Below, piece after piece: positions 1 to 7,781 of a stretch of DNA of 64,000 nucleotides. Positions within the stretch are counted from its first letter, which is position 1, and every line of letters starts with the position of its first letter. This DNA comes from Amycolatopsis endophytica (GTDB lineage Bacteria > Actinomycetota > Actinomycetes > Mycobacteriales > Pseudonocardiaceae), in contig NZ_JACCFK010000002.1 in the NCBI RefSeq assembly GCF_013410405.1, positions 372,001-436,000 on the forward strand. The letters run 5' to 3'. The notes under the pieces were generated by a model. It was not told the origin of the DNA and ran no database searches. It saw nothing but the letters and a program-made list of their open reading frames with translations. The position numbers were made by a program, and so were the translations under genes.

Positions 1-1566
1 CCGCTTGTACGGCGCGAGGTGGTCGCGGCAGAACGCCAGGATGCTCTCCGCGGTGGCCGCGTCCGGCTGGTGACCGGCGGCGAGCACGACGAACGCCTTG
101 GGCACCGCGAGCCGGATCGGGTCCGGGGCAGGCACCACCGCCGCCTCCGCGACCGCCTCGTGTTCGAGCAGCACGCTTTCCAGCTCGAACGGCGAGATGC
201 GGTAGTCGGACGCCTTGAAGACGTCATCGGTGCGGCCGACGTAGGTGATGTAGCCCTTCTCGTCGACCGACCCGACGTCGCCGGTGTGGTAGTAGCCGCC
301 CCGGAACGCCTCCGCGGTGCGTTCGTCGTCGTCGGCGTAGCCGACCATCAGGCCCACCGGCCGCCGCGTCAGGTCCAGGCAGATCTCGCCCTCCTCGGCC
401 CGCTGCCCGGTCACGGGGTCGACGAGCACGACGTCGAACCCGGGCACCGGCCGTCCCATCGAGCCGGACTTGACCTCCTGCCCGGGCGTGTTGGCGATCT
501 GCACGCTGGTCTCGGTCTGGCCGAAGCCGTCCCGGATCGTCACGCCCCACGCCTTGCGGACCTGGTCGATCACCTCCGGGTTGAGCGGCTCGCCCGCGCC
601 GACGACCTTCGAGGGCGGGGTTTCCAGCGCGCCGAGGTCGGCCTGGATCAGCATCCGCCACACCGTCGGCGGCGCGCAGAAGCTGGTGATGCCGCATCGC
701 TGCATCTGCCCCATCAGCGCGACGGCGTCGAAGCGGGTGTAGTTGAACAGGAACACCGTGGCCTCGGCGTTCCACGGCGCGAACACGTTGCTCCACGCGT
801 GTTTCGCCCAGCCGGGCGAGGAGATGTTGAGGTGCACGTCGCCCGGCTCCAGGCCGACCCAGTACATCGTGGACAGGTGCCCGACCGGGTAGGACACCTG
901 CGTGTGCTGCACCAGTTTCGGCTTGGCCGTGGTGCCGGAGGTGAAGTACAGCAGCAGCGGGTCGGACGCGGCGGTCGGACCGTCCGGGGTGAACGATTCC
1001 ACCGCGGCATAGGCGTCGGCGAAGTGCTGCCAGCCCTCCGCCGGATCCCCCACCGCGATGCGCGTGTAGTCCCCGGCGACGTCGGCGAACTTCTCCGCGT
1101 CCGCCGAGCGCACGACGACGTGCCTGGCGTTGCCGCGCTCGACCCGGTCACGCAGGTCGGCCGCGCCGAGCAGGGTCGACGCCGGGATGATGACCGCGCC
1201 GAGCTTGATCGCGGCGAGGATGGTCTCCCACAGCTCGACCTGGTTGCCCAGCATCAGGATGAGCCGGTCGCCGCGGCCGACGCCGAGGCCGCGCAGCCAG
1301 TTCGCGACCTGGTTGGAGCGGCGGGACATCTCGGGGTAGGTCCAGCGGCCCTCGCTACCGTCCTCCTCCACAATCCACAGCGCGTATTTCTCCGCGTTGG
1401 CCTCGTCGGCGGCGACCACGTCGAACCAGTCCAGCGCCCAGTTGAACTCGTCGAGCTCGGGCCAGCGGAAGTCGCGTCGGGCGGTGTCGTAGTCCTCGCG
1501 GTGCGCGACCAGGAAGTCGCGTGCCTCGCGGAAGCGCTCGTGAGCGGCTGGATGGACACTGCTCAT
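1..1566 (-). CDS. AMP-dependent acyl-CoA synthetase (MACS-like), C-terminus cut by window edge
   Basis: Adenylate-forming enzyme that activates a carboxylic acid to its acyl-CoA in the cytoplasm. The reading frame starts at the ATG at 1566-1564 and stays open for 522 codons to base 1. Residues 207-217 are the P-loop-like adenylation motif YFTSGTTAKPK, followed by the YHTGD region, and the last visible residues (LAPYKR) match the hinge just before the catalytic lysine of this superfamily, so roughly the last 30-60 residues lie outside the window. The overall pattern (W/N-rich acceptor region, KHAWSNVF) resembles medium-chain or aromatic acyl-CoA synthetases; substrate is unknown. It is 11 bases downstream of a crotonase gene on the same strand, which suggests a shared acyl-CoA degradation operon. 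Confidence 0.93.
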   Translation of the reverse strand, partial: MSSVHPAAHERFREARDFLVAHREDYDTARRDFRWPELDEFNWALDWFDVVAADEANAEKYALWIVEEDGSEGRWTYPEMSRRSNQVANWLRGLGVGRGDRLILMLGNQVELWETILAAIKLGAVIIPASTLLGAADLRDRVERGNARHVVVRSADAEKFADVAGDYTRIAVGDPAEGWQHFADAYAAVESFTPDGPTAASDPLLLYFTSGTTAKPKLVQHTQVSYPVGHLSTMYWVGLEPGDVHLNISSPGWAKHAWSNVFAPWNAEATVFLFNYTRFDAVALMGQMQRCGITSFCAPPTVWRMLIQADLGALETPPSKVVGAGEPLNPEVIDQVRKAWGVTIRDGFGQTETSVQIANTPGQEVKSGSMGRPVPGFDVVLVDPVTGQRAEEGEICLDLTRRPVGLMVGYADDDERTAEAFRGGYYHTGDVGSVDEKGYITYVGRTDDVFKASDYRISPFELESVLLEHEAVAEAAVVPAPDPIRLAVPKAFVVLAAGHQPDAATAESILAFCRDHLAPYKR

Positions 1567-1577
1567 GTTCGTTCTCC

Positions 1578-2429
1578 TCATTCGCCCGTGAACTCCGGTG
1601 CCCGGCGCTCGAGGAACGCCTGCACCGCTTCCTGGAGGTCCTTGCTGGGCAGGAACGCCGCGTTCCAGGTGGAGACGTAGCGCAGCCCGTCGGTGACCTG
1701 CCGCTCGGTGGTCAGCGACAGCACCTCCTTGACCCCCTGCACGACCAGCGGCGGGTTGCCCGCGATCTCGTTCGCCATCTCCTCGGCGGCGGCCAGCACC
1801 GCCTCCTGGTCGTCGTGGATGTCGTTGACCAGGCCGATCTTCTCCGCGCGGGCGGCGTCGATGTCCTTGCCGGTCAGCGCGAGCTCCCGCAGGTGGCCCT
1901 CGCCGATGATCCCGCTCAGGCGCTGCAGACTGCCCAGGTCGGCCACGATCGCGACCTTCGCCTCCCGCACGCTGAACTTCGCGTCCGCGCTCGCCAACCG
2001 CACGTCGGCGGCCGCGATCACGTCGACGCCGCCGCCGATGCACCATCCGGACACCGCGGCGATCACCGGCGTGCGGCACTCCGCGACGGCGGTGACGGAC
2101 TCCTGCAGCACCCGGATCTCGCGGAGGAACTCGGTGCGCGGACCTGCCAGCGCGTCCCCGGCCAGCAGCGGCGCCCACGCGCCCATCATCGCGGGCAGGT
2201 CCAGGCCGTAGGAGAAGTTCTTCCCGCTGCCGGTGAGCACGATCGCCCGGACGGCCGGGTCGGCGTCCAGCGCGCGGAACACGATCGGCAGCTCACGCCA
2301 GAAGTCGGGCCCCATGGCGTTGCCCTTGCCGGGGCCGAGCAGGGTCACCCTGGCGATCGGACCGGTGCGCTCGACGGCGAGCGACACCAGGTCCGGCAGC
2401 TTGTCGGCGGTGTCAGTCATGGCTGCCAT
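1578..2429 (-). CDS. Enoyl-CoA hydratase/isomerase (crotonase), dienoyl-CoA isomerase-like
   Basis: A 283-residue single-domain crotonase. The oxyanion-hole segments are visible as GKNFSYGLDL (near residue 69) and SGWCIGGGVD (near 125). The stretch REAKVAIVADLGSLQRL resembles eukaryotic ECH1 and related delta3,5-delta2,4-dienoyl-CoA isomerases, where acidic residues here move the double bonds, so isomerase activity is at least as likely as hydration. It precedes the acyl-CoA synthetase with an 11-base gap and probably acts on the same acyl-CoA. The first ATG (2429) and the second in frame (2420) are both possible starts; neither has a clear ribosome binding site. Confidence 0.92.
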   Translation of the reverse strand: MAAMTDTADKLPDLVSLAVERTGPIARVTLLGPGKGNAMGPDFWRELPIVFRALDADPAVRAIVLTGSGKNFSYGLDLPAMMGAWAPLLAGDALAGPRTEFLREIRVLQESVTAVAECRTPVIAAVSGWCIGGGVDVIAAADVRLASADAKFSVREAKVAIVADLGSLQRLSGIIGEGHLRELALTGKDIDAARAEKIGLVNDIHDDQEAVLAAAEEMANEIAGNPPLVVQGVKEVLSLTTERQVTDGLRYVSTWNAAFLPSKDLQEAVQAFLERRAPEFTGE

Positions 2430-2500
2430 CTTGGCTCATCCGGACGCTTTCGCGCGTCAGGCCCTGCGCGGGGGCGGACCGGGATGGTTTCCTGATCGTC

Positions 2501-3325
2501 ATGCTGACCCGTCCACTGGAGACCACCGGACTGGCCGCCGCGTTCCCGTTCGAGGGTCACCGGCTCTGCTACACCGAGTTCGGCACCGGTGACCGCGTCG
2601 TCGTGCTCGCGCACGGCCTCATGTTCACCCGGCGCATGCACGCCCCGCTGGCGCGGCGGCTGGCCGCCGACGGGTTCCGGGTGATCACCCTGGACCTGCT
2701 CGGGCACGGCGATTCGGACCGGCCGCACCAGTCATGGCACTACTCCATCCCGGCGTTCGGGGACCAGGTGGTGGCGCTGCTGGACCACCTCGACGTCGAT
2801 CGCGCGGTGGTCGGCGGGACGTCGCTGGGTGCGAACGTGGCGCTGGAGGTCGCGGTCAAGGCGCCGGAGCGGCTGCGCGGGATCGTGGTCGAGATGCCGG
2901 TGCTGGACAACGCGATCGTCGCCGGGCTGCTGGCGTTCACCCCGCTGTTGTTCGCCGCGCGGTTCGTGCCGTTCGGGGTGCAGACGGTGGCGAAGGTGGC
3001 CGGGCTGGTGCCGCAGGGCAGCCAGTGGGTCGACGTCGTGACCGACACGCTGGACCAGCGCCCGGCCGCGATGGCGGCGCTGCTGCACGGCGTGTTCTTC
3101 GGCCGGATCGCGCCGCCGCGGTCGGTGCGGCGCACCATCGAGGTGCCCGCGCTGGTCATCGGCCACCAGCGCGACCCGATCCACCCCTTCGGCGACGCCG
3201 ACACCCTGGCCGCCGACCTGCCCGCGGCGGAGTTCGTGCAGGCCCGCAGCCCGGTCGAGCTGCGCTTCGACCCGCAGCGCCTGACCGGCGCGATCCTGGC
3301 CTTCACCCACCGCTGCCACACCTGA
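2501..3325 (+). CDS. Alpha/beta hydrolase
   Basis: A 274-residue alpha/beta-hydrolase-fold protein of normal length. The oxyanion loop HGLMF is near residue 45, GHGDSDRP near 75, and the nucleophile elbow GTSLGAN near 108 places the catalytic serine. A late histidine candidate lies in the C-terminal third, but the catalytic His is not obvious, because the last residues FTHRCHT are unusual. The substrate cannot be predicted. It diverges from the crotonase gene (72 bases between starts) and converges with cobA/cysG, with a 21-bp repeat array filling the junction. Confidence 0.85.
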   Translation: MLTRPLETTGLAAAFPFEGHRLCYTEFGTGDRVVVLAHGLMFTRRMHAPLARRLAADGFRVITLDLLGHGDSDRPHQSWHYSIPAFGDQVVALLDHLDVDRAVVGGTSLGANVALEVAVKAPERLRGIVVEMPVLDNAIVAGLLAFTPLLFAARFVPFGVQTVAKVAGLVPQGSQWVDVVTDTLDQRPAAMAALLHGVFFGRIAPPRSVRRTIEVPALVIGHQRDPIHPFGDADTLAADLPAAEFVQARSPVELRFDPQRLTGAILAFTHRCHT

Positions 3326-3339
3326 GCCCAACCCGGCCG

Positions 3340-3444
3340 CCGTGTTGGCCGCTCCCGGCACCGTGTTGGCCGCTCCCGGCACCGTGTTGGCCGTTCCGGG
3401 CGCCGTGTTGGCCGCTCCGGGCGCCGTGTCTGGCGTTGCGGGCA
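3340..3444. repeat. Five tandem 21-bp repeats between convergent genes
   Basis: Five contiguous 21-bp units start at 3340, 3361, 3382, 3403 and 3424. Each begins CCGTGTTGGCC, then GCTCCCGGCA or a close variant; the fifth is degenerate. The array starts 14 bases after the hydrolase stop and ends at the base before the cobA/cysG stop codon, so it fills the junction. The same unit family recurs in inverted arrangement at 17518-17686. There are no spacers, so it is not a CRISPR. Confidence 0.93.
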
Positions 3445-4674
3445 TCAGCGGAGATCGTCGGGGAGCAGACCGGCCACCGGGCCGATCACGATCACCGCCG
3501 GGGGGCGCACTCCGGCGGCCTTGGCGGACTCCGCCGCGGTTGCCAGCGTGAAGCGGTGCACGCGCTGCGCGGCCATCGTGCCGTTCTCCACGATCGCGAC
3601 GGGCGTGTCGCCGGGGCGGCCGCCGTCGAGCAGGGCGGCGGCGAACAGGCCGAGCCGTTCGACGCCCATCATCAGCACGATCGTCCCGCGCAGCTTCGCC
3701 AGGGCCGGCCAGTCGGTCAGGGAACTCTCGTGGTCCGGCGCGACGTGCCCGGACACGACGACCACCTCGTGCGCCACCCCGCGGTGCGTCACCGGCACCC
3801 CGGCGACCGCGGGACCGGCGATCGAGCTGGTGATGCCCGGCACCACCGTCACCGGCACGCCCGCCTCCGCACACGCGAGCAGCTCCTCGAACCCGCGGCC
3901 GAACACGTACGGGTCACCGCCCTTGAGGCGCACCACGAACCGGCCCGCCTTGGCGTGTTCGACGAGTGTGGCGTTGATGAACTCCTGGCTCGCGGCCCGG
4001 CCGTAGGGGATCTTGGCCGCGTCGACGACCTCGACGTCGGGCGGCAGCTCGTCCAGCAGCTCGCGCGGCGCGAGCCGGTCGGCCACCACCACGTCGGCCC
4101 GCGCGAGGAGGCGACGGCCCTTGACCGTGATCAGCTCCGGGTCACCGGGGCCGCCGCCGACGAGCGCGACACCGGGCAGCTCGGTGGCGTCGGGCGGCGT
4201 CAGGTCGTCGGCGATCGCGCCGGTGTGCAGTGCTTCGACGATGTTGTCCCGTACCGCGGCCGAACGCAGCGGCTGACCGCCGGACAGCACGCCCAGGACA
4301 AGGCCCTCGTGGCGGCCGGCCGCGGCGGTGACGGCAGTGCCCTCGATACCGGCGTCGGCACGCACGCAGAAGATCCGTCGGCGCTCGGCCTCCGCGCAGA
4401 TCGCGGCGTTGACCTCGGCATCGTCGGTGCAGGCCAGCGCGTACCAGGCGCCGTCGAGGTCGCCTTCGGCGTAGCGGCGCTGGTGCCAGACCACCTCGCC
4501 CGCGTCGACCATGCCGCCCACGGCGGGGGTGGTCGACGGCGAGATCAGCTCGACCGCGGCACCGGCGCTGATCAGGCGCGGCAGCCGGCGCTGGGCGACG
4601 GTGCCGCCGCCGACGAGCACCACGCGCCGTCCGGCGAGGTCGAGGCCGACGAGGTAGTGCTGGTCTTCAGGCAT
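3445..4674 (-). CDS. cobA: Uroporphyrinogen-III C-methyltransferase fused to precorrin-2 dehydrogenase-like domain (CysG/CobA)
   Basis: A 409-residue protein for the branch from uroporphyrinogen III to precorrin-2/sirohydrochlorin, feeding siroheme or cobalamin. Residues about 1-150 form a Rossmann domain with VLVGGGTVAQRR (NAD-dependent precorrin-2 dehydrogenase/ferrochelatase type). From about residue 165 comes the SAM-dependent methyltransferase with GGGPGDPELIT, the GGDPYVFGRG loop and PVTHRG. The N-terminal part is shorter than in E. coli CysG, as is common in actinobacteria, so chelatase activity may be weak or absent. It is monocistronic here; an ankyrin-repeat gene follows upstream on the same strand, 36 bases away. 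Confidence 0.93.
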   Translation of the reverse strand: MPEDQHYLVGLDLAGRRVVLVGGGTVAQRRLPRLISAGAAVELISPSTTPAVGGMVDAGEVVWHQRRYAEGDLDGAWYALACTDDAEVNAAICAEAERRRIFCVRADAGIEGTAVTAAAGRHEGLVLGVLSGGQPLRSAAVRDNIVEALHTGAIADDLTPPDATELPGVALVGGGPGDPELITVKGRRLLARADVVVADRLAPRELLDELPPDVEVVDAAKIPYGRAASQEFINATLVEHAKAGRFVVRLKGGDPYVFGRGFEELLACAEAGVPVTVVPGITSSIAGPAVAGVPVTHRGVAHEVVVVSGHVAPDHESSLTDWPALAKLRGTIVLMMGVERLGLFAAALLDGGRPGDTPVAIVENGTMAAQRVHRFTLATAAESAKAAGVRPPAVIVIGPVAGLLPDDLR

Positions 4675-4710
4675 GGGCCAAGCATGCCTGCCGTTTCCCG
4701 CGCGGACACC

Positions 4711-5097
4711 TCAGGGTTGCAGGAGTGTGAGCAACTCCGTATTGCCGAACATGCGCGCGGCCTCCACGGCCGACGGGGTGCCCGCCGCCGGGTCCGCTCC
4801 CCCGTCGAGCAGTGCCTTGACCACGCCGGGCTCGTTCTTGAACACGGCTCCGGCGAGCGGGCTCTGGCCCTTGTCGTTGAGCCGGTTGGGGTCGGCGCCG
4901 CGCTCCAGCAGGGCCTTCACCGTGTCCGCGTGCCCGTGGTAGGCCGCGAGCATCACCAGCGTGTCGCCGCGGTCGTTGGTGAGGTTGGCCGCGATCCCGG
5001 CGTCCACGTAGGCCGCCAGTGTCTCCGTCCGTCCCTCGCGGGCCATCCCGAAGACCCGGCTCCACAGCTCGATCATTTCCTCGGACGGCTCGCTCAT
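4711..5097 (-). CDS. Ankyrin-repeat protein
   Basis: A 128-residue acidic protein made of about three ankyrin repeats; the repeat hallmark is visible as GDTLVMLAAYHGHADTVK, GADPNRLNDKGQSPL and GADPAAGTPSAV. Ankyrin repeats mediate protein-protein contacts; no partner can be named. I chose the ATG at 5097, because the longer reading back to 5154 would run through the perfect 16-bp hairpin that follows rpsR. No signal peptide is visible. Confidence 0.85.
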   Translation of the reverse strand: MSEPSEEMIELWSRVFGMAREGRTETLAAYVDAGIAANLTNDRGDTLVMLAAYHGHADTVKALLERGADPNRLNDKGQSPLAGAVFKNEPGVVKALLDGGADPAAGTPSAVEAARMFGNTELLTLLQP

Positions 5098-5109
5098 GAC
5101 GGCCAGCGT

Positions 5110-5151
5110 AACGCCGTGCGGGCCACCCGGCCGGATGGCCCGCACGGCGTT
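5110..5151 (-). terminator. Hairpin terminator after the zinc-free ribosomal operon
   Basis: A perfect 16-bp inverted repeat (AACGCCGTGCGGGCCA at 5110-5125 and its complement at 5136-5151) around a 10-base loop. Its outer base is the last base of the rpsR stop codon. There is no T-tract, as is usual for actinobacterial intrinsic terminators. Confidence 0.8.
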
Positions 5152-5399
5152 CAACGCGCCGACGAGGGATACGGCAGCAGTGCCATCTCCCGGGCGTTCT
5201 TGATGGCTGTGGCCACCTGTTTCTGCTGCGTGGGCGTCAGACCGGTGACCCGGCGGGCGCGGATCTTGCCCCGGTCGGAGATGAACTTGCGCAGCAGGTC
5301 CACGTCCTTGTAGTCCACGACGGACACCTTCTCGGCGGCGAGCAGGTTGCGGCGCCGCCGCCCCGGCCGGTCCTTGGCGTACTTGGGCACGGCGCTCAC
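5151..5399 (-). CDS. rpsR: 30S ribosomal protein S18, zinc-independent paralog
   Basis: An 82-residue S18; the core [20 protein letters not shown] and the C-terminal [14 protein letters not shown] are canonical. The N-terminus lacks the cysteines of the zinc-binding form, so this is a C-minus paralog. Known biology (mycobacteria, Streptomyces): such paralogs replace the zinc-containing proteins under zinc starvation and free zinc from ribosomes. The GTG start (5399-5397) overlaps the rpsN stop by four bases (GTGA), so translation is probably coupled. It is the last gene of the minus-strand operon and is followed directly by a strong hairpin. Confidence 0.96.
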   Translation of the reverse strand: MSAVPKYAKDRPGRRRRNLLAAEKVSVVDYKDVDLLRKFISDRGKIRARRVTGLTPTQQKQVATAIKNAREMALLPYPSSAR

Positions 5400-5701
5400 C
5401 AGCTCGACTTCGACACGCCGGGCAGCTCCCCGCGGTGGGCCATCTCGCGCAGCCGCACCCGGGACAGCCCGAACTTGCGGAAGTAGCCGCGCGGGCGCCC
5501 GTCGGCGGTGTCGCGGTTGCGCAGCCGGGTCGGGCTCGCGTCGCGCGGCAGCTTCTGCAGTGCCGACACCGCCGCCGCCCGCTCCTCCGGTGTGGAGCGC
5601 ACGGACGAGACGACGGCTTTCAGCTCGGCCCGGCGCTCGGCGTAGCGGGCCACGATCACGCGCCGCTGCTCGTCGCGGGCGATCTTCGACTTCTTCGCCA
5701 T
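5396..5701 (-). CDS. rpsN: 30S ribosomal protein S14, zinc-independent long form
   Basis: A 101-residue S14 of the long, cysteine-free type. The C-terminal signature [20 protein letters not shown] is present, and the CxxC...CxxC zinc ribbon of short S14 is absent. Its ATG shares one base with the rpmG stop (TGATG). It belongs to the operon rpmB-rpmG-rpsN-rpsR, the same gene set as the mycobacterial Zur-regulated C-minus operon. Confidence 0.96.
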   Translation of the reverse strand: MAKKSKIARDEQRRVIVARYAERRAELKAVVSSVRSTPEERAAAVSALQKLPRDASPTRLRNRDTADGRPRGYFRKFGLSRVRLREMAHRGELPGVSKSSW

Positions 5702-5865
5702 CAGCGCTCCTCCCGGAACTCGACGTGGCGGCGCACCACCGGATCGAACTTGCGCAGCACCATCCGGTCCGGGTCGTTGCGCCGGTTCTTCCTGGTCACG
5801 TACGTGTACCCGGTGCCAGCGGTCGAGCGGAGCTTGATGATCGGGCGGACGTCGTTGCGGGCCAC
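5701..5865 (-). CDS. rpmG: 50S ribosomal protein L33, zinc-independent paralog
   Basis: A 54-residue L33 ([19 protein letters not shown] at the N-terminus, then [14 protein letters not shown]). The positions that carry two CxxC pairs in zinc-binding L33 contain no cysteine here. It starts with GTG at 5865, which shares one base with the rpmB stop (TAGTG). A short gene easily missed because its frame stays open upstream. Confidence 0.95.
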   Translation of the reverse strand: MARNDVRPIIKLRSTAGTGYTYVTRKNRRNDPDRMVLRKFDPVVRRHVEFREER

Positions 5866-6101
5866 TACAGCTTCACCCCCTTCGCGCGCAGCTCGGCCAC
5901 GACCGCCTCGATGCCGCGCTTGTCGATCGTCTTGATGCCCTTCGCCGACACCCGCAACGTGACCCAGCGCCCTTCGGACGGGATCCAGTAGCGCCGCCGC
6001 TGGACGTTCGGGTCCCAGCGCCGCGAGGTGCGCCGGTGCGAATGGGACACCTGCTTGCCGAAGCCCGGCTTGCGGCCGGTGACCTGGCAGACCGCCGACA
6101 T
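5865..6101 (-). CDS. rpmB: 50S ribosomal protein L28, zinc-independent paralog
   Basis: A 78-residue L28, first gene of the minus-strand operon. The N-terminus [20 protein letters not shown] has a single cysteine and lacks the CxxC sets of the zinc form, as in mycobacterial RpmB C-minus proteins. A good ribosome binding site (AGGGAGG) precedes the ATG at 6101. The start lies 11 bases from the left arm of the operator at 6112-6140, so repressor binding would block this promoter. Confidence 0.96.
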   Translation of the reverse strand: MSAVCQVTGRKPGFGKQVSHSHRRTSRRWDPNVQRRRYWIPSEGRWVTLRVSAKGIKTIDKRGIEAVVAELRAKGVKL

Positions 6102-6111
6102 CCACCCTCCC

Positions 6112-6140
6112 TAGTTGGTAGCGATTTTCATTACCAACTA
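6112..6140. promoter_or_regulatory. Divergent palindromic operator, probable Zur box
   Basis: Perfect 9-bp arms TAGTTGGTA (6112-6120) and TACCAACTA (6132-6140) flank an 11-base core GCGATTTTCAT. The core with its flanks (GATTTTCATTA) resembles one half of the actinobacterial Zur operator. It lies in the 50-base gap between rpmB and mrf, the only intergenic space in this eight-gene island. Binding by Zur is inferred from the gene content and this partial match. Confidence 0.8.
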
Positions 6141-6151
6141 CTCTACAACGC

Positions 6152-7378
6152 GTGGATCCCGAAACGACCGGCACCACCCGGGTGCCCCTCACCCTGATCA
6201 GCGGCCTCGTCCCGGCGGCGACCGCGGAACTGGCCGACCAGGCCCGCGTGGCCCGGCCCGGCACCGCGGTCGTCCACCACGACCTGCGCGAGATCGACGG
6301 CGGGATCGTCCGGCGACGGCTCCAGATGGGTGCGCACGACGAGACGACCGTCCTCGAACTCGCCCACGGCTGCGTGTCCTGCACGCTGCGGGAGGACCTG
6401 CTCCCCCTGCTGCGGCGCCTGGCGGGCACGCCCGGCGTGCGGCACATCGTGGTGCGGCTGGACGAGGCGATGGAGCCCGAACCGGTCTGCTGGGCCATCG
6501 CCCACGTCCTGGTCGGCGACCGGCCGGTGAGCGACTTCGTGACGATCGAGGGCGTGCACACCGTGCTCGACCGCGGCAGCTGGCTGGCCGACGCGACCGG
6601 CGACGACACCCTCGACGAGCGGAACCTGCGGGCCAGCCAGGACGACGAGCGCACGGTCGCGCAGGTCGCGTTGTCGCAGGCCGAGTTCGCCGATGTGCTC
6701 GTGCTGACCGGTACGGCCGACGCCTGGACCGACGCGAAGACCGCCGCCGTGCTCGACCGGGTCGCGCCGTCCGCGCTGCGCACCTCGCACCTCGCCGAGG
6801 TGCCCACCGGTGCGCGCCGCGGCGCGGTGACCGACATGCACGGCGCGCTCGTGCACGGCGAGCCCCCGCTGCACGCCGACTGCGGTGTCGCGACCCTGTT
6901 GTTCACCGCGCAGCGCCCGTTCCACCCGGAGCGGCTGCACGACGCGCTCGACGTCCTGCTCGACGGTGTGGTGCGCACGCGGGGCCGGGTGTGGGTCGCG
7001 ACGCAGCCGGACATGGCGCTGTGGCTGGAGTCGGCGGGCGGCGGTCTGGGCATCGGGCACGCCGGGCCGTGGCTGGACGCCGCGGACGGTCCCGCGTGGA
7101 CGGACGTCACGCCCGAACGGCGGACCCTGGCCTCGTTGCGCTGGCACCCGGTGTTCGGCGACCGGGCACAGGAGGTCTTCGTCGTCACCGATCAGGCCAC
7201 ACCGGACGAGATCGAGGAAGCGCTGTCCGCGGCGCTGCTCACCGACGCCGAACTGGCCGCCGGGCAGCAGGAGTGGCGCACCTACGACGACCCGTTCGGC
7301 GACTGGCACGAAGAACCGTGCGAAGACACCGAAGAGACGCAGGACGTGAACGTCACGTCCGGAACGGAGAAGCAGTGA
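6152..7378 (+). CDS. mrf: Mrf-like COG0523/CobW-family protein with a lost P-loop
   Basis: A 408-residue member of the CobW/COG0523 family. The segment that should be GxxGxGKTT reads SGLVPAATA (residues 17-25), so GTP binding by the classical Walker A is unlikely. The metal motif CxCC is reduced to C74-V-S-C77-T-L within [16 protein letters not shown], and the later region EPEPVCWAI and the C-terminal [15 protein letters not shown] match the mycobacterial Rv0106/Mrf group. Known: Mrf recruits the hibernation factor Mpy to zinc-free ribosomes in M. smegmatis. It begins the plus-strand operon. The GTG start has no ribosome binding site and is 12 bases after the operator, so the mRNA may be leaderless. 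Its stop overlaps the rpmE start by four bases. Confidence 0.88.
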   Translation: MDPETTGTTRVPLTLISGLVPAATAELADQARVARPGTAVVHHDLREIDGGIVRRRLQMGAHDETTVLELAHGCVSCTLREDLLPLLRRLAGTPGVRHIVVRLDEAMEPEPVCWAIAHVLVGDRPVSDFVTIEGVHTVLDRGSWLADATGDDTLDERNLRASQDDERTVAQVALSQAEFADVLVLTGTADAWTDAKTAAVLDRVAPSALRTSHLAEVPTGARRGAVTDMHGALVHGEPPLHADCGVATLLFTAQRPFHPERLHDALDVLLDGVVRTRGRVWVATQPDMALWLESAGGGLGIGHAGPWLDAADGPAWTDVTPERRTLASLRWHPVFGDRAQEVFVVTDQATPDEIEEALSAALLTDAELAAGQQEWRTYDDPFGDWHEEPCEDTEETQDVNVTSGTEKQ

Positions 7379-7623
7379 AACCGGGTATTCACCCCGACTA
7401 CCACCCGGTGGTGTTCCAGGACAGCGCCACCGGGGACGCGTTCCTGACGCGGTCGACCATCACCTCGGAGAAGACGATCGAGTGGAGCGACGGGAACACC
7501 TACCCGCTCGTGCTGGTCGACGTCAGCTCGTGGTCGCACCCGTTCTGGACCGGCAACCGGCGGATCATGGACACGGCGGGCCAGGTGGAGAAGTTCCACC
7601 GCCGCTACGGAAGGCGGAAGTGA
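7375..7623 (+). CDS. rpmE2: 50S ribosomal protein L31 type B, zinc-independent
   Basis: An 82-residue type-B L31 ([20 protein letters not shown] at the start; [21 protein letters not shown] near the end). The four cysteines of type-A L31 are missing. It starts with GTG at 7375 inside the mrf stop (GTGA), and its own TGA shares one base with the rpmF ATG, so all four genes of the plus operon are probably translated in a coupled way. Confidence 0.95.
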   Translation: MKPGIHPDYHPVVFQDSATGDAFLTRSTITSEKTIEWSDGNTYPLVLVDVSSWSHPFWTGNRRIMDTAGQVEKFHRRYGRRK

Positions 7624-7781
7624 TGGCGGTTCCCAAGCGCAAGATGTCGCGCAGCAACACCCGCCACCGCCGCGCACAGTGGAAGGCCGTCAAGCCGGAC
7701 CTGGTGCCGGTGGTGATCGACGGCAAGGAGCAGCTCGTGCCGCGCAATCTGCTCGGCCACTTCCACCGGCTGGCGCGGTGA
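7623..7781 (+). CDS. rpmF: 50S ribosomal protein L32, zinc-independent paralog
   Basis: A 52-residue L32 ([20 protein letters not shown]). The C-terminal zinc ribbon (normally CxxCG...C) is replaced by a cysteine-free stretch, which makes this the sixth C-minus ribosomal paralog in the island. The ATG at 7623 overlaps the rpmE stop by one base, and its TGA overlaps the GTG of cobW by four-base GTGA. Confidence 0.94.
   Translation: MAVPKRKMSRSNTRHRRAQWKAVKPDLVPVVIDGKEQLVPRNLLGHFHRLAR

Noticed and set aside
3340..3444. CRISPR array
   Set aside because: Units are directly contiguous 21-mers without spacers, and there are no cas genes in the window.
2734..5313. Long plus-strand open frame of 859 codons opposite cobA/cysG and its neighbours
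   Set aside because: High-GC shadow frame; it crosses the stop of one real gene, the 21-bp repeats and the antisense of two real genes, and has Arg/Gly-rich composition without domains.
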